64,000 nucleotides of DNA from an uncultured Dokdonia sp. (GCF_937910895.1 NZ_CALEMI010000052.1:1-64000); one strand, 5' to 3'; counted from the stretch's first letter, positions 45,694-53,961 are shown. The notes: generated by a model not told the origin, from the sequence alone. Program-made: numbers and translations.

Positions 45694-46326
45694 ATGATTC
45701 AAGAATTAAAAAATAGTTACGGACATCTTTTTGAAGATGCGCTACTTGAAGAAATAAGTCGTGTCGGAACGTTTAAGGAAATTCCTGAAGGTTTTAAGAT
45801 GATAGAAATTGGTCAGTATGTAAAATCAATGCCTTTACTGATAAGTGGTGCTATCAAGATTTTAAGAGACGATGCCGATGGAGATGAGTTGTTGTTATAC
45901 TTCCTAGAAAAAGGAGATACGTGTGCCATGACACTAGGATGCTGTCTTGGAGAAACAAAAAGTGAGATACGCGCTATTGCAGAGACAGACGCAAAACTCA
46001 TCATGATTCCTATAGAAAAGATGGAAACTTGGACGGTCACCTATAAAAGCTGGAGAAACTATGTTTTTAAGAGTTATCATACCCGTCTTATGGAAATGTT
46101 AGAAACCATAGATAGTATTGCTTTCTTAAAGATGGACGAACGTTTACTTAAATATCTTAAGGACAAATCAAAAGTAAACGATACCCATATCATTCAGAGT
46201 ACACATCAGGAGATTGCCTATGAGTTACACACCTCCAGAGTGGTTGTGTCTCGACTTTTAAAAAATCTAGAAAATCAAGGCAAGATAGAATTACACAGAA
46301 ATAGTATTCACATAAAGTCACTTTAG
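45694..46326 (+). CDS. Crp/Fnr-family transcription regulator
   Basis: A 210-aa regulator with a cyclic-nucleotide-binding-type beta barrel (about 20-125) and a C-terminal helix-turn-helix (THQEIAYELHTSRVVVSRLLKNLE near 167-190). It lacks the N-terminal Cys cluster of FNR, but has a Cys-rich spot, CAMTLGCCLGE, in the barrel. It is likely to recognise the GTRAC-N4-GTYAC repeats in this region, including the one upstream of itself. The signal could be a reactive sulfur species or redox state (inference). Confidence 0.85.
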   Translation: MIQELKNSYGHLFEDALLEEISRVGTFKEIPEGFKMIEIGQYVKSMPLLISGAIKILRDDADGDELLLYFLEKGDTCAMTLGCCLGETKSEIRAIAETDAKLIMIPIEKMETWTVTYKSWRNYVFKSYHTRLMEMLETIDSIAFLKMDERLLKYLKDKSKVNDTHIIQSTHQEIAYELHTSRVVVSRLLKNLENQGKIELHRNSIHIKSL

Positions 46327-46386
46327 CCCATCTCAAATACCGATGAATATACTTACTTTTATAACAAACCCTTCTACTAATTAGTC

Positions 46387-47187
46387 ATGGATATTACCCA
46401 AATTTTAGGTTACGTTGGTGCTTTATGTATTGGTATTGTCTTAGGACTTATAGGTGGTGGGGGTTCTATACTAACTGTTCCTATTTTAGTATATCTTCTA
46501 TACCTCAATCCAGTGACGGCTACTGCATATTCTCTTTTTGTGGTTGGCGCATCTGCTCTTGTTGGTGCTATACAGAATATCAGAAAAGGGCTTGTCGATT
46601 TTAGAACAGCTATAGTCTTTGCTATCCCTGCATTGATCGCTGTGTATTCGACAAGAAAATTTATTGTACCCAATATTCCAGACAAACTGTTCTCTATAGG
46701 AGATTTTATAGTGACAAAGGACATAGGGATTATGGTCTTTTTTGCCATCATTATGTTATTGGCTTCTATCTCTATGATACGTGATAAAAGTAAAGATGAA
46801 GACAAAGAAACTACTGTAAAGTACAATTACCCAATTATCCTTATAGAAGGTATTGTCGTTGGCTTTTTAACGGGTATTGTAGGTGCAGGAGGCGGTTTCC
46901 TTATTATTCCTGCCTTAGTCTTACTGGCAAAGCTTCCTATGAAAAAAGCAGTTGCCACCTCATTATTAATTATTGCTATAAAATCATTAATAGGTTTTAT
47001 AGGTGATGTTGAAAATTTAACCATAGATTGGACATTTCTTTTGACGTTTACAGGCCTCTCTATTGTAGGGATCTTTATTGGGATCTGGTTGACCAACTTT
47101 ATTGACGGGAAGAAATTAAAAAAAGGCTTTGGTTGGTTTGTACTCGTGATGGGAGTCTATATCATTATTAAGGAGTTTACTAAATAA
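46387..47187 (+). CDS. TauE/SafE-family (TSUP) transporter
   Basis: A 266-aa membrane protein with about eight helices and the repeated glycine-rich halves of the sulfite-exporter family (LGLIGGGGSILTVP near residue 22 and GIVGAGGGFLIIPAL near 162). Its place between a Crp/Fnr regulator and a persulfide dioxygenase-rhodanese gene suggests export of sulfite or a related sulfur anion. It follows the regulator by 60 bp without its own visible operator. Confidence 0.82.
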   Translation: MDITQILGYVGALCIGIVLGLIGGGGSILTVPILVYLLYLNPVTATAYSLFVVGASALVGAIQNIRKGLVDFRTAIVFAIPALIAVYSTRKFIVPNIPDKLFSIGDFIVTKDIGIMVFFAIIMLLASISMIRDKSKDEDKETTVKYNYPIILIEGIVVGFLTGIVGAGGGFLIIPALVLLAKLPMKKAVATSLLIIAIKSLIGFIGDVENLTIDWTFLLTFTGLSIVGIFIGIWLTNFIDGKKLKKGFGWFVLVMGVYIIIKEFTK

Positions 47188-47191
47188 CTAT

Positions 47192-47235
47192 GTAACTTAT
47201 GTTACTGCTTACTAGATAGAAGCATACTAATTTAG
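47192..47235 (+). promoter_or_regulatory. Crp/Fnr-type operator plus -7 box for the persulfide dioxygenase operon
   Basis: Perfect inverted repeat GTAAC-TTAT-GTTAC (47192-47205) and -7-like TAATTTAG (47228-47235), centres 33 bp apart. The palindrome at 47234 overlaps the box and the expected start site. Confidence 0.72.
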
Positions 47236-47249
47236 CTTTCGCGAAAGCG
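47234..47249. repeat. Palindrome copy (one mismatch) in the leader of the persulfide dioxygenase gene
   Basis: AGCTTTCGCGAAAGCG, overlapping the -7 box and expected transcription start. Confidence 0.9.
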
Positions 47250-47268
47250 TAATTAAAAAATTTATATT

Positions 47269-48681
47269 ATGAAAATTGAACAAATTTATACAGGATGCCT
47301 AGCACAAGGCGCATATTATATTGAAAGTAAAGGAGAAGTAGCCATTATAGATCCTTTGCGAGAAACACAACCTTATTTAGACAAAGCAAAGCAAGCAAAT
47401 GCAAAGATCAAATATATTTTTGAAACCCACTTTCACGCCGATTTTGTAAGTGGTCATATTACCTTGTCTAAGCAAACGGGTGCTCCCATTATTTACGGTC
47501 CTAATGCCAATCCAACTTTTGATGCCATCATCGCGACAGATGGGCAAGAATTTAAGCTTGGTGATATCACATTGGTCGCTATTCACACCCCAGGACACAC
47601 CATGGAAAGTACTACCTATCTTTTAAAAGATGCTACAGGAAAAGACCACGCGATTTTTAGTGGTGACACCTTATTTTTAGGAGATGTGGGTCGTCCTGAT
47701 CTAGCACAAAAAGCAGCTTCGATGACTCAAGAGCAATTGGCAGAAACACTATATGATAGTTTACGTAATAAAATAATGCCACTTGCAGATGATGTGATTG
47801 TATACCCAGCACATGGAGCAGGTTCTGCTTGTGGAAAGAACCTGAGCAAAGAAACTGTAGGAACTATAGGAGGTCAAAAACAAAATAATTATGCGCTGAG
47901 AGCAGATATGACAAAAGCCGAGTTTGTCAAAGAAGTTACCGATGGCTTGCTACCTCCTCCTCAATATTTCCCACTGAATGTGAAGATGAATAAAGAAGGG
48001 TATGAAGATATAGACACGGTCATTAAAAGAGGATCTCATGCACTAACACCAAAAGAATTTGAAATCGCTGCCAATGAAACGGGAGCCATTGTACTAGATG
48101 TACGTCATCAAGATGAGTTTGCGGCAGGGCATATCCCACGTTCTATTTTTATAGGCTTGGATGGAGGTTTTGCTCCTTGGGTGGGTGCTTTAATAGGAGA
48201 TGTAGCCCAGCCTATACTATTAATCACTCCTGAAGGGCGTGAAGAGGAAACAATCACTAGATTATCAAGGGTAGGATTTGATCGTACTATAGGATATTTA
48301 AAAGGAGGTTTTGACGCTTGGAAAAAGGCTGCGATGGAGTACGACACCGTCACTTCTATCCCTGCGACTGAATTTAAAACCATTCTCGAAGAAAAAGAAG
48401 TACCCGTTTACGACGTACGTAAGGAAGGAGAATACACATCAGAGCATATTGAAAATGCACATCACACGCCTTTGAGTTCTTTAAATGATTACCTAGATAC
48501 CTATCCTAGTGATGCTAACTTTTATGTCCATTGCGCAGGAGGATACCGAAGTATGATTGCCACATCTATATTAAAAAGCAGAGGTATTCATAATATTGTA
48601 GATATTGCTGGAGGATTTAAAGCCATTAAAGAAGCTCAAATTCCAGTAACAAATTATGTGTGTCCTACGACTTTAAAGTAA
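47269..48681 (+). CDS. Persulfide dioxygenase-like MBL domain fused to two rhodaneses
   Basis: A 470-aa fusion. The metallo-beta-lactamase domain (about 1-250) has THFHADFVSGH, HTPGHT and SGDTLFLGDVGRPD, the pattern of ETHE1-type persulfide dioxygenases, which oxidise glutathione persulfide to sulfite. The first rhodanese (about 265-355) has ITPEGREEE where the active Cys should be and is probably inactive; the second (about 365-460) has C in VHCAGGYRS and is probably active. It presumably detoxifies sulfide-derived persulfide. It heads a four-gene run with a rhodanese, a methyltransferase and a regulator. Confidence 0.87.
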   Translation: MKIEQIYTGCLAQGAYYIESKGEVAIIDPLRETQPYLDKAKQANAKIKYIFETHFHADFVSGHITLSKQTGAPIIYGPNANPTFDAIIATDGQEFKLGDITLVAIHTPGHTMESTTYLLKDATGKDHAIFSGDTLFLGDVGRPDLAQKAASMTQEQLAETLYDSLRNKIMPLADDVIVYPAHGAGSACGKNLSKETVGTIGGQKQNNYALRADMTKAEFVKEVTDGLLPPPQYFPLNVKMNKEGYEDIDTVIKRGSHALTPKEFEIAANETGAIVLDVRHQDEFAAGHIPRSIFIGLDGGFAPWVGALIGDVAQPILLITPEGREEETITRLSRVGFDRTIGYLKGGFDAWKKAAMEYDTVTSIPATEFKTILEEKEVPVYDVRKEGEYTSEHIENAHHTPLSSLNDYLDTYPSDANFYVHCAGGYRSMIATSILKSRGIHNIVDIAGGFKAIKEAQIPVTNYVCPTTLK

Positions 48682-48693
48682 TGTTTTAAATAC

Positions 48694-49068
48694 ATGAAAA
48701 ATATATTTTTTGTACTATTATTGATAGTCTCCATCTCTTGCCATGGTCAGGAAAGCATAGGCGTATATGCAATTGACCTCCAAACACTAAAAGCAGAAGT
48801 GATTGGTAAAGATGTTCAGCTAGTAGATGTACGATCTGAAAAGGAATATAGTCAAGGTCATATAGACGATGCAATCAATATCAATATTGCCGATAAAGAA
48901 AATTTTAAAACCGAAATTCAAAAATTAGATAAAACAAAACCTATCTATATGTATTGCCACGCTGGCGTACGAAGTCGGCGAGCTAGTCAACTCATCACCG
49001 AATTAGGATTTACACGTGTTTATGATTTTACTGGTGGTTGGAGCGCTTGGAGGCAGCAACAAGAGTGA
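48694..49068 (+). CDS. Exported single-domain rhodanese
   Basis: A 124-aa protein: a hydrophobic signal (residues 3-15) ending in SISC (Cys16), so a lipoprotein or secreted form, then one rhodanese domain with DVRSEKEYSQGHI and the active-site loop CHAGVRS (C near residue 88). It would transfer sulfane sulfur outside the cytoplasm. It starts 12 bp after the dioxygenase fusion. Confidence 0.85.
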   Translation: MKNIFFVLLLIVSISCHGQESIGVYAIDLQTLKAEVIGKDVQLVDVRSEKEYSQGHIDDAININIADKENFKTEIQKLDKTKPIYMYCHAGVRSRRASQLITELGFTRVYDFTGGWSAWRQQQE

Positions 49069-49078
49069 GCTATAGTAT

Positions 49079-49660
49079 ATGGAGTTTAATAGTGATTATT
49101 GGGAAAACAGATATCTAGAAGAGACTACGCGTTGGGATTTAGGAACCGTTTCTCCTCCCATAAAAGAATATATAGATCAGCTAGAAAATAAAGAGTTAAG
49201 AATAGCCATTCCAGGAGGTGGCAATTCTTATGAAGCAGAGTACCTATTTAAAAATGATTTTACAAACGTATCTGTCATCGATATAGCAGCTTCACCTCTT
49301 GAAAATATTCAACATAGAATTCCCGGTTTCCCAAAAGACCGACTCATCCAAGAAGATTTTTTTAATCTAGATATGACGTTTGATCTTGTAATAGAACAAA
49401 CATTCTTTTGCGCCCTCCATCCTAATCTAAGGTCCGCTTACGCGAAAAAAATACATAGTCTACTAGCTACCGAAGGAAAGATCGTAGGGCTATTATTTGA
49501 TGCGCCTTTATATGAAGATCACCCTCCTTTTGGTGGAAATAAAAAAGAATATCAAAAACTATTTACGCCTTATTTTGATATCGAGATTATGGAAACCGCT
49601 ACCAACTCGATAGAAAGTAGAGCAGGAAGGGAATTATTTATAAAAATGCTTAAAAAATAG
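49079..49660 (+). CDS. Thiopurine/thiol methyltransferase (TPMT) family protein
   Basis: A 193-aa SAM methyltransferase of the TPMT group. The landmarks are YWENRY-x-RWDLG near residues 7-21, IPGGGNSYEAEYL (SAM loop), and EQTFFCAL near residue 110. In this sulfide operon it could methylate sulfide or a small thiol, a role known for some members (inference). It sits 10 bp after the rhodanese gene and 5 bp before the second regulator. Confidence 0.8.
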   Translation: MEFNSDYWENRYLEETTRWDLGTVSPPIKEYIDQLENKELRIAIPGGGNSYEAEYLFKNDFTNVSVIDIAASPLENIQHRIPGFPKDRLIQEDFFNLDMTFDLVIEQTFFCALHPNLRSAYAKKIHSLLATEGKIVGLLFDAPLYEDHPPFGGNKKEYQKLFTPYFDIEIMETATNSIESRAGRELFIKMLKK

Positions 49661-49665
49661 AGAGT

Positions 49666-50298
49666 TTGATTTCAGAATCTTTAGATACCTACTTCCCTAA
49701 ATTGGCGATGATGCCAGAACTTAAGAAAGACATCATGACGATAAGTAAGATGATCAAGATAGAGGCGGGAACGGTTATCCTAAAGCAGGGAGCTTATATA
49801 AAAATCATTCCGTTACTTATTTCAGGGCTTGCCAAAGTGTTTAAAGAAGATGAAGATGGTCACGAAGTGCTTGTGTATTATATCAAACCTGGAGAAAGCT
49901 GTGTCATGTCGGTTACTACTCTAGTTCATCATGGAGTAAGCCAAGTAAAAGCGGTTATAGAAGAAGATGCAGAAGTTGTGGTGATCCCAGCAGATAAGGC
50001 AATGATGATTGCCAAGAAATATCCACAGTGGAATGAGTTTATGTATGATCTTTTTAATATAAAGTTTGAAGAACTACTTACGGTTATTAAGATTCTTACA
50101 TTTTCTAATAAAGACATACGGTTATTGGAATATCTAAAAAAGGAAGCTATTCTCAAAAAGAGTTCTATACTACATACGACTCATCAACAAATAGCCTACG
50201 AATTAGGGTCTTCTAGAGAAGTGATCTCTAGATTACTTAAAAAACTAGAGAGTGAAGGTGCTATTGCTTTACAACAGGGTAGTATTCAAGTTTTGTAA
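49666..50298 (+). CDS. Second Crp/Fnr-family regulator
   Basis: A 210-aa regulator with a TTG start, paralogous to the one at 45694. The effector barrel contains DEDGHEVLVYYIKPGESCVMS and the helix-turn-helix is THQQIAYELGSSREVISRLLKKLE, whose REVISR recognition helix is closer to the classic Crp type. It is the last gene of the sulfur operon. It may share operators with the first regulator. Confidence 0.85.
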   Translation: MISESLDTYFPKLAMMPELKKDIMTISKMIKIEAGTVILKQGAYIKIIPLLISGLAKVFKEDEDGHEVLVYYIKPGESCVMSVTTLVHHGVSQVKAVIEEDAEVVVIPADKAMMIAKKYPQWNEFMYDLFNIKFEELLTVIKILTFSNKDIRLLEYLKKEAILKKSSILHTTHQQIAYELGSSREVISRLLKKLESEGAIALQQGSIQVL

Positions 50299-50306
50299 AA
50301 CGAATA

Positions 50307-51188
50307 TTACTCATTATCCTTTTTAGTGAAACCATAAGTGTTTTGTCCTACAAAATCTTTTGGAAATGTGTCATCTCCTTTAAAACCTAACGTAATACGT
50401 CCACTATCTTCAGGGATGTAATTTGTTTTAAAAAGATAATCCCAAACACTTAAACTAATTCCAAAATTAACGCCATATTTTCCTTCTGGTAGATCATAAG
50501 CATGATGATACAAATGCATTACGGGGTTGTTGATAATATATTTTAATGGACCCCAAGTAAGTTTAATATTTGAATGGTTAAAATGCCCAATAACAATAGC
50601 TATAAAATGAACAATATAGGCTTGTTCTGGTTCAAAGCCTCCTAAAATCATAACTCCAAATGTCTTTAGAGGTTTATAAAGTACATTTTCCATCCAGTGA
50701 TATCTTAAATGCGCGGCAAACCCCATTTCCTTGACACTATGATGCACTTTATGAAATCTCCAGAGTAATGGATACTTATGAAGCAAGGTGTGTGTAAACC
50801 ATTGTACAAAATCCAGTACAATAAAAAACACTAAGAGTTGTACCCACAATGGCCATGCTGACGAATCTACAATAGCAAGACTCTCTGTTGTAATAGAAAT
50901 ATCACTAAAGATCACTTCTAATACTTTATAAAAGCCGCTAATTACAATAGAAAAAACAAAAAAATTAAAGAACATATAAAAACCGTCTAACCAAAAGTCT
51001 TTTCTAAAAATGGCCTGCTCTTTTCTCCAAGGAAATATAATTTCTAGCCCCCATATTACTAAAGAGATGAGGATGAGTCCGTAAAAATAATTGGTATACC
51101 ACGGTACTTCAAACAACATAGACTCCCAAGTCCATCGTAGGGTTCCTAAAAAAGCGTCTTTAAATGCATCTATATACTTCATCATCAT
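50307..51188 (-). CDS. Sterol desaturase / fatty acid hydroxylase family protein
   Basis: About 293 aa if started at the run of three Met codons (51188-51180), which follows AAAAGGATTG; the longer start at 51209 would overlap the upstream gene. Membrane helices alternate with the di-iron His motifs HTLLHKYPLLWRFHKVHH, GHFNHSN and HLYHHAYD of the fatty-acid hydroxylase family. It follows the lipoprotein gene in a unit controlled by a Crp/Fnr-type operator. Substrate unknown. Confidence 0.82.
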   Translation of the reverse strand: MMMKYIDAFKDAFLGTLRWTWESMLFEVPWYTNYFYGLILISLVIWGLEIIFPWRKEQAIFRKDFWLDGFYMFFNFFVFSIVISGFYKVLEVIFSDISITTESLAIVDSSAWPLWVQLLVFFIVLDFVQWFTHTLLHKYPLLWRFHKVHHSVKEMGFAAHLRYHWMENVLYKPLKTFGVMILGGFEPEQAYIVHFIAIVIGHFNHSNIKLTWGPLKYIINNPVMHLYHHAYDLPEGKYGVNFGISLSVWDYLFKTNYIPEDSGRITLGFKGDDTFPKDFVGQNTYGFTKKDNE

Positions 51189-51196
51189 CAATCCTT

Positions 51197-51667
51197 TTAA
51201 AAAGTACATCCATTAGGAAGTGGTGCTTGATCTACTAATTCATTTGCAAAACCTTCTGGAATTGTATACTCAGAAAATCCATTAGCTACAGAACCTCTAT
51301 ATCCTTTTGTGCTATATCCTGTCGTATTCATATGAACTCTAATGATCACTTCTTGGGTTGGGACTAGGGTAACACTCCCAGATCGCACAAAAGGTTGTTC
51401 ATTTACGTGACTATGTGCTAAAATTCTTCTATAGATAAGGAATCCATCTTCAGAAACGATTTCCCACCAGTTTGCATATTGATCACATCCTTTATCAGGA
51501 CTTGAAATACCTACATTAAATACATAAGCATCTCCTGACTGAGATGCAGTCACACTCACCACCGATGCTGGATCTTCTGCCACTGTCACTTCTGAAACCG
51601 TAGTGGTTTCATCTTGATGACAAGCACCTAAATAGAACAGAGAAATTATAAATACGATTATTTTCAT
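51197..51667 (-). CDS. Lipoprotein of unknown function
   Basis: About 156 aa if started at the ATG at 51667; the upstream GTG at 51679 lies too close to the predicted transcription start. The signal peptide ends in the lipobox LGAC (Cys16). The mature protein includes DKGCDQYANWWEI and a C-terminal NGCTF, with two Cys that may pair. It precedes the sterol-desaturase-family gene and follows a Crp/Fnr-type operator. Function unknown. Confidence 0.65.
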   Translation of the reverse strand: MKIIVFIISLFYLGACHQDETTTVSEVTVAEDPASVVSVTASQSGDAYVFNVGISSPDKGCDQYANWWEIVSEDGFLIYRRILAHSHVNEQPFVRSGSVTLVPTQEVIIRVHMNTTGYSTKGYRGSVANGFSEYTIPEGFANELVDQAPLPNGCTF

Positions 51668-51691
51668 TTTTCTTAGCACGTAATTTTAATT

Positions 51692-51735
51692 CAAAAATAC
51701 TCATTAGTCATCAAGTTCTATGTAACAAAAGTCAC
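51692..51735 (-). promoter_or_regulatory. Crp/Fnr-type operator plus -7 box for the lipoprotein/desaturase operon
   Basis: Inverted repeat GTAAC-AAAA-GTCAC (51722-51735; one arm mismatch) and, on the minus strand, -7 box TATTTTTG (51692-51699), centres 33 bp apart. The ATG at 51667 follows the predicted start at a normal distance. Confidence 0.68.
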
Positions 51736-51802
51736 CTTGATGGGTTATTACCTGCGGAATAGTCGAAAAAGCAGCCGCTACATTTCTTAATTTTTATGCA
51801 AC

Positions 51803-51847
51803 TGTGACTTATGTCACAAAAATTGATGATGCTCCTTACTACATTTG
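51803..51847 (+). promoter_or_regulatory. Crp/Fnr-type operator plus -7 box for the small membrane protein/DUF2892 unit
   Basis: Perfect 16-bp inverted repeat TGTGACTTATGTCACA (51803-51818) and -7 box TACATTTG (51840-51847), centres 33 bp apart. Confidence 0.75.
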
Positions 51848-51869
51848 TTCTTACTACGATATTAATATC

Positions 51870-51956
51870 ATGAAAAAAAGCATAAAACTGCTACTAGTCT
51901 GTATTATATGCATAGGCATATTTACAGTAGCGTATTTTGTATTAGAAAACATATAA
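51870..51956 (+). CDS. 28-aa single-pass membrane peptide
   Basis: Begins MKKSIKLLLVCIICIGIF and ends VLENI before a TAA. One hydrophobic helix after a basic N-terminus; two Cys in it. It is the first frame after the -7 box and lies 18 bp before the DUF2892 gene, so it is probably a real small protein. Function unknown. Confidence 0.5.
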   Translation: MKKSIKLLLVCIICIGIFTVAYFVLENI

Positions 51957-51974
51957 TCAATAAACACACATATT

Positions 51975-52193
51975 ATGAAAAAAAACATGGGTACTATAGA
52001 CCGCACCATACGAATCATAGTTGCGGTTGTAATCGGAGTCTTATACTGGCAAAATATCATAAATGGTACACTAGCCTACATACTCCTGGCTGCTGCCGCT
52101 ATATTTCTTCTTACAAGTTTTATTAGTTTTTGTCCGCTATATGCAATGGTTGGTTTAAAAACGAATAAAGAAGCTTCAAAAGACAAAGCTTAG
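51975..52193 (+). CDS. DUF2892 (YgaP-type membrane) protein
   Basis: A 72-aa two-helix membrane protein with the family landmarks MGTIDRTIRI at the start and FISFCPLYAMVGL near the end. In known cases such domains are fused to rhodaneses or occur in sulfur gene sets, consistent with the neighbours here. It is followed by a terminator hairpin. Confidence 0.82.
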   Translation: MKKNMGTIDRTIRIIVAVVIGVLYWQNIINGTLAYILLAAAAIFLLTSFISFCPLYAMVGLKTNKEASKDKA

Positions 52194-52215
52194 GATGCAT
52201 CCATCCATCTGGTAT

Positions 52216-52252
52216 TATAAAAGTTCGTACTCTGTATAAACGAGCTTTTATA
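52216..52252 (+). terminator. Terminator-like hairpin after DUF2892
   Basis: Arms TATAAAAGTTCGT and ACGAGCTTTTATA, 13 bp with one G-U pair, 11-nt loop. It closes the small membrane protein/DUF2892 unit; no long U-tail follows. Confidence 0.5.
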
Positions 52253-52265
52253 GTACCTTGTTATC

Positions 52266-52724
52266 ATGAAACTACAAACAGCCGATCGTATTTTTGTCCT
52301 GATTCAATGTATATTGTTTTTTCTGTATATTCTTGAAATACCACGGCTACAGTTTACAATTCCAAATGGAATCGCTATAGCTGGGATTCTTATAGCGATC
52401 ATAGGTTTTGCTACAATACTTATTACTTTACTACAACTCAATAAAAATCTTTCGCCTTTCCCAACTCCTAAATTGGGATCACAACTTATTCAAAACGGAC
52501 TTTACACATACATAAGACATCCTATCTATACAGGTATTTTACTACTCTTTTTAGGCTACGGTCTTTATGTGGCATCTGGCTACAAACTATTGATTACCCT
52601 ACTTCTAGTTGTCCTATTTACATACAAGTCACGTTATGAAGAAAAGAGATTAGCCCTTGTTTTTAAAGACTATTCAAATTATAAAAAAAAGACAGGTCGT
52701 TTTTTGCCAAAAATAAACGTTTGA
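52266..52724 (+). CDS. Isoprenylcysteine carboxylmethyltransferase-like membrane protein
   Basis: A 152-aa membrane protein with four helices and the C-terminal pattern YIRHPIYTG...EEKRL...YKKKTGRFLP typical of ICMT/PEMT-type methyltransferases. Its own upstream region has no visible Crp/Fnr operator. Substrate unknown. Confidence 0.78.
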   Translation: MKLQTADRIFVLIQCILFFLYILEIPRLQFTIPNGIAIAGILIAIIGFATILITLLQLNKNLSPFPTPKLGSQLIQNGLYTYIRHPIYTGILLLFLGYGLYVASGYKLLITLLLVVLFTYKSRYEEKRLALVFKDYSNYKKKTGRFLPKINV

Positions 52725-52769
52725 TTTTTAGTTGGTGATCATACTTCAAGGTGGCTTTCATTTTTTATA

Positions 52770-52785
52770 CGCTTTCGCGAAAGCA
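52770..52785. repeat. Palindrome copy (one mismatch), intergenic
   Basis: CGCTTTCGCGAAAGCA in the gap before the YeeE operon, 45 bp after the stop of the ICMT-like gene. Confidence 0.9.
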
Positions 52786-52885
52786 TAACCCATATACTTC
52801 AAAATACTATTTCCTCCTATTTCTTTTTAAGCTTTTACCATTCATTGCTCTAAGCAATAAAAATTCTAATACAGAATTAAGATAT

Positions 52886-52929
52886 GTAACTTAGGTTACC
52901 AACTACCTGCTTTAAAATGTGTTCTTTTG
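52886..52929 (+). promoter_or_regulatory. Crp/Fnr-type operator plus -7 box for the YeeE/YedE pair
   Basis: Perfect inverted repeat GTAAC-TTAG-GTTAC (52886-52899) and -7-like TTCTTTTG (52922-52929), centres 33 bp apart. This supports a start at 52947 and not the upstream ATG at 52917, which lies within the promoter. Confidence 0.7.
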
Positions 52930-52946
52930 CCAAAAATACTTTGTAT

Positions 52947-53504
52947 ATGAACTGGATATATGATCCTTGGCCCTGGTATATAGGTGGCCCCATGATTGCT
53001 TTGATTCTATTTTTACTACTTATGGTAGGGAAAAACTTTGGAATGTCATCAAATTTAAGAACGCTATGTACTTTATGTGGTGCCGGAAATGCGACATCCT
53101 TTTTTAAATTTGATTGGAGAGCACAACGATGGAATCTTATCGTAGTGATAGGAGCTATTATAGGAGGATATATAGGGGCTCATGTGCTATCAAAAACTGA
53201 AACAGTTGTTATTGATACAGACACCGTTAACGAACTTCAAGCAATGGGATTTCAGAGTGCTGGTAATGCGTATCTCCCGACAGAAATATTTGGGAATTCA
53301 GTATTTACAGATCCCAAAGCACTTCTTTTACTTGCTATAGGAGGGTTACTTGTAGGATTTGGAGCTAGATATGCGGGAGGATGTACTTCTGGGCATGCCA
53401 TCTCTGGATTGAGTAATTTACAGCTCCCTTCTTTAATTGCTGTGATAGGATTCTTTATGGGAGGCCTTGTCATGATTCATCTTATTTTCCCTTTATTATT
53501 TTAA
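52947..53504 (+). CDS. YeeE/YedE-family sulfur transporter subunit
   Basis: About 185 aa started at MNWIYDPWPWY. Four or five helices, with the family motif GARYAGGCTSGHAISG near residue 145; the conserved Cys of that motif is thought to relay sulfur compounds such as thiosulfate. It is paired with the next gene (3-bp gap), a split two-subunit arrangement. Confidence 0.85.
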   Translation: MNWIYDPWPWYIGGPMIALILFLLLMVGKNFGMSSNLRTLCTLCGAGNATSFFKFDWRAQRWNLIVVIGAIIGGYIGAHVLSKTETVVIDTDTVNELQAMGFQSAGNAYLPTEIFGNSVFTDPKALLLLAIGGLLVGFGARYAGGCTSGHAISGLSNLQLPSLIAVIGFFMGGLVMIHLIFPLLF

Positions 53505-53507
53505 GCT

Positions 53508-53921
53508 ATGAGAACAGTTATTTATTTAGGTATTGGAATCTTGTTTGGTATTACCATGTACAAATCTGAAGCGGCTTCTTGGTTTCGGATTTACGAAATG
53601 TTTACTTTTGAATCCTTTCACATGTATGGGATCATAGGCGCTGCACTTATCATTGGAGTTACGATCACACAACTTATAAAACGTTTTAATATCTCTTCTT
53701 TTTATGGAGAAAAAATAAACTTCATCCCTAAAGAAAAAGGATGGAAACGCTATCTTATAGGAGGTGTTATTTTTGGGTTAGGTTGGGCATTAGCAGGGGC
53801 TTGCCCCGGACCGATGTTTACGCTTATTGGTGCTGGATTTTTACCCATCTTGGTCGTTATTGCTACTGCAATTTTAGGAACTTTTTTATATGGTGTCTTT
53901 AAAGACAAGCTACCACATTAA
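53508..53921 (+). CDS. DUF6691 / YeeE-family membrane protein
   Basis: A 137-aa membrane protein, the second half of the split YeeE pair, with the motif GWALAGACPGPMF near residue 95 carrying the conserved Cys. It probably forms one transporter with the preceding protein. Confidence 0.85.
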   Translation: MRTVIYLGIGILFGITMYKSEAASWFRIYEMFTFESFHMYGIIGAALIIGVTITQLIKRFNISSFYGEKINFIPKEKGWKRYLIGGVIFGLGWALAGACPGPMFTLIGAGFLPILVVIATAILGTFLYGVFKDKLPH

Positions 53922-53945
53922 AATTATTTATAAAAAGGTTTGGTA

Positions 53946-53961
53946 CGCTTTCGCGAAAGCG
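53946..53961. repeat. Palindrome CGCTTTCGCGAAAGCG, exact copy between convergent genes
   Basis: Exact copy, extended to a 22-bp perfect palindrome (53943-53964), centred in the 68-bp gap between the YeeE pair (+) and the CHAT gene (-). It could form a hairpin in either transcript. Confidence 0.95.

Noticed and set aside
45435-45716. Open frame of 93 codons before the first Crp/Fnr gene
   Set aside because: It begins within the Crp/Fnr operator, upstream of the -7 box at 45464, and ends inside the regulator gene. An internal start at 45489 is possible but nothing supports it.
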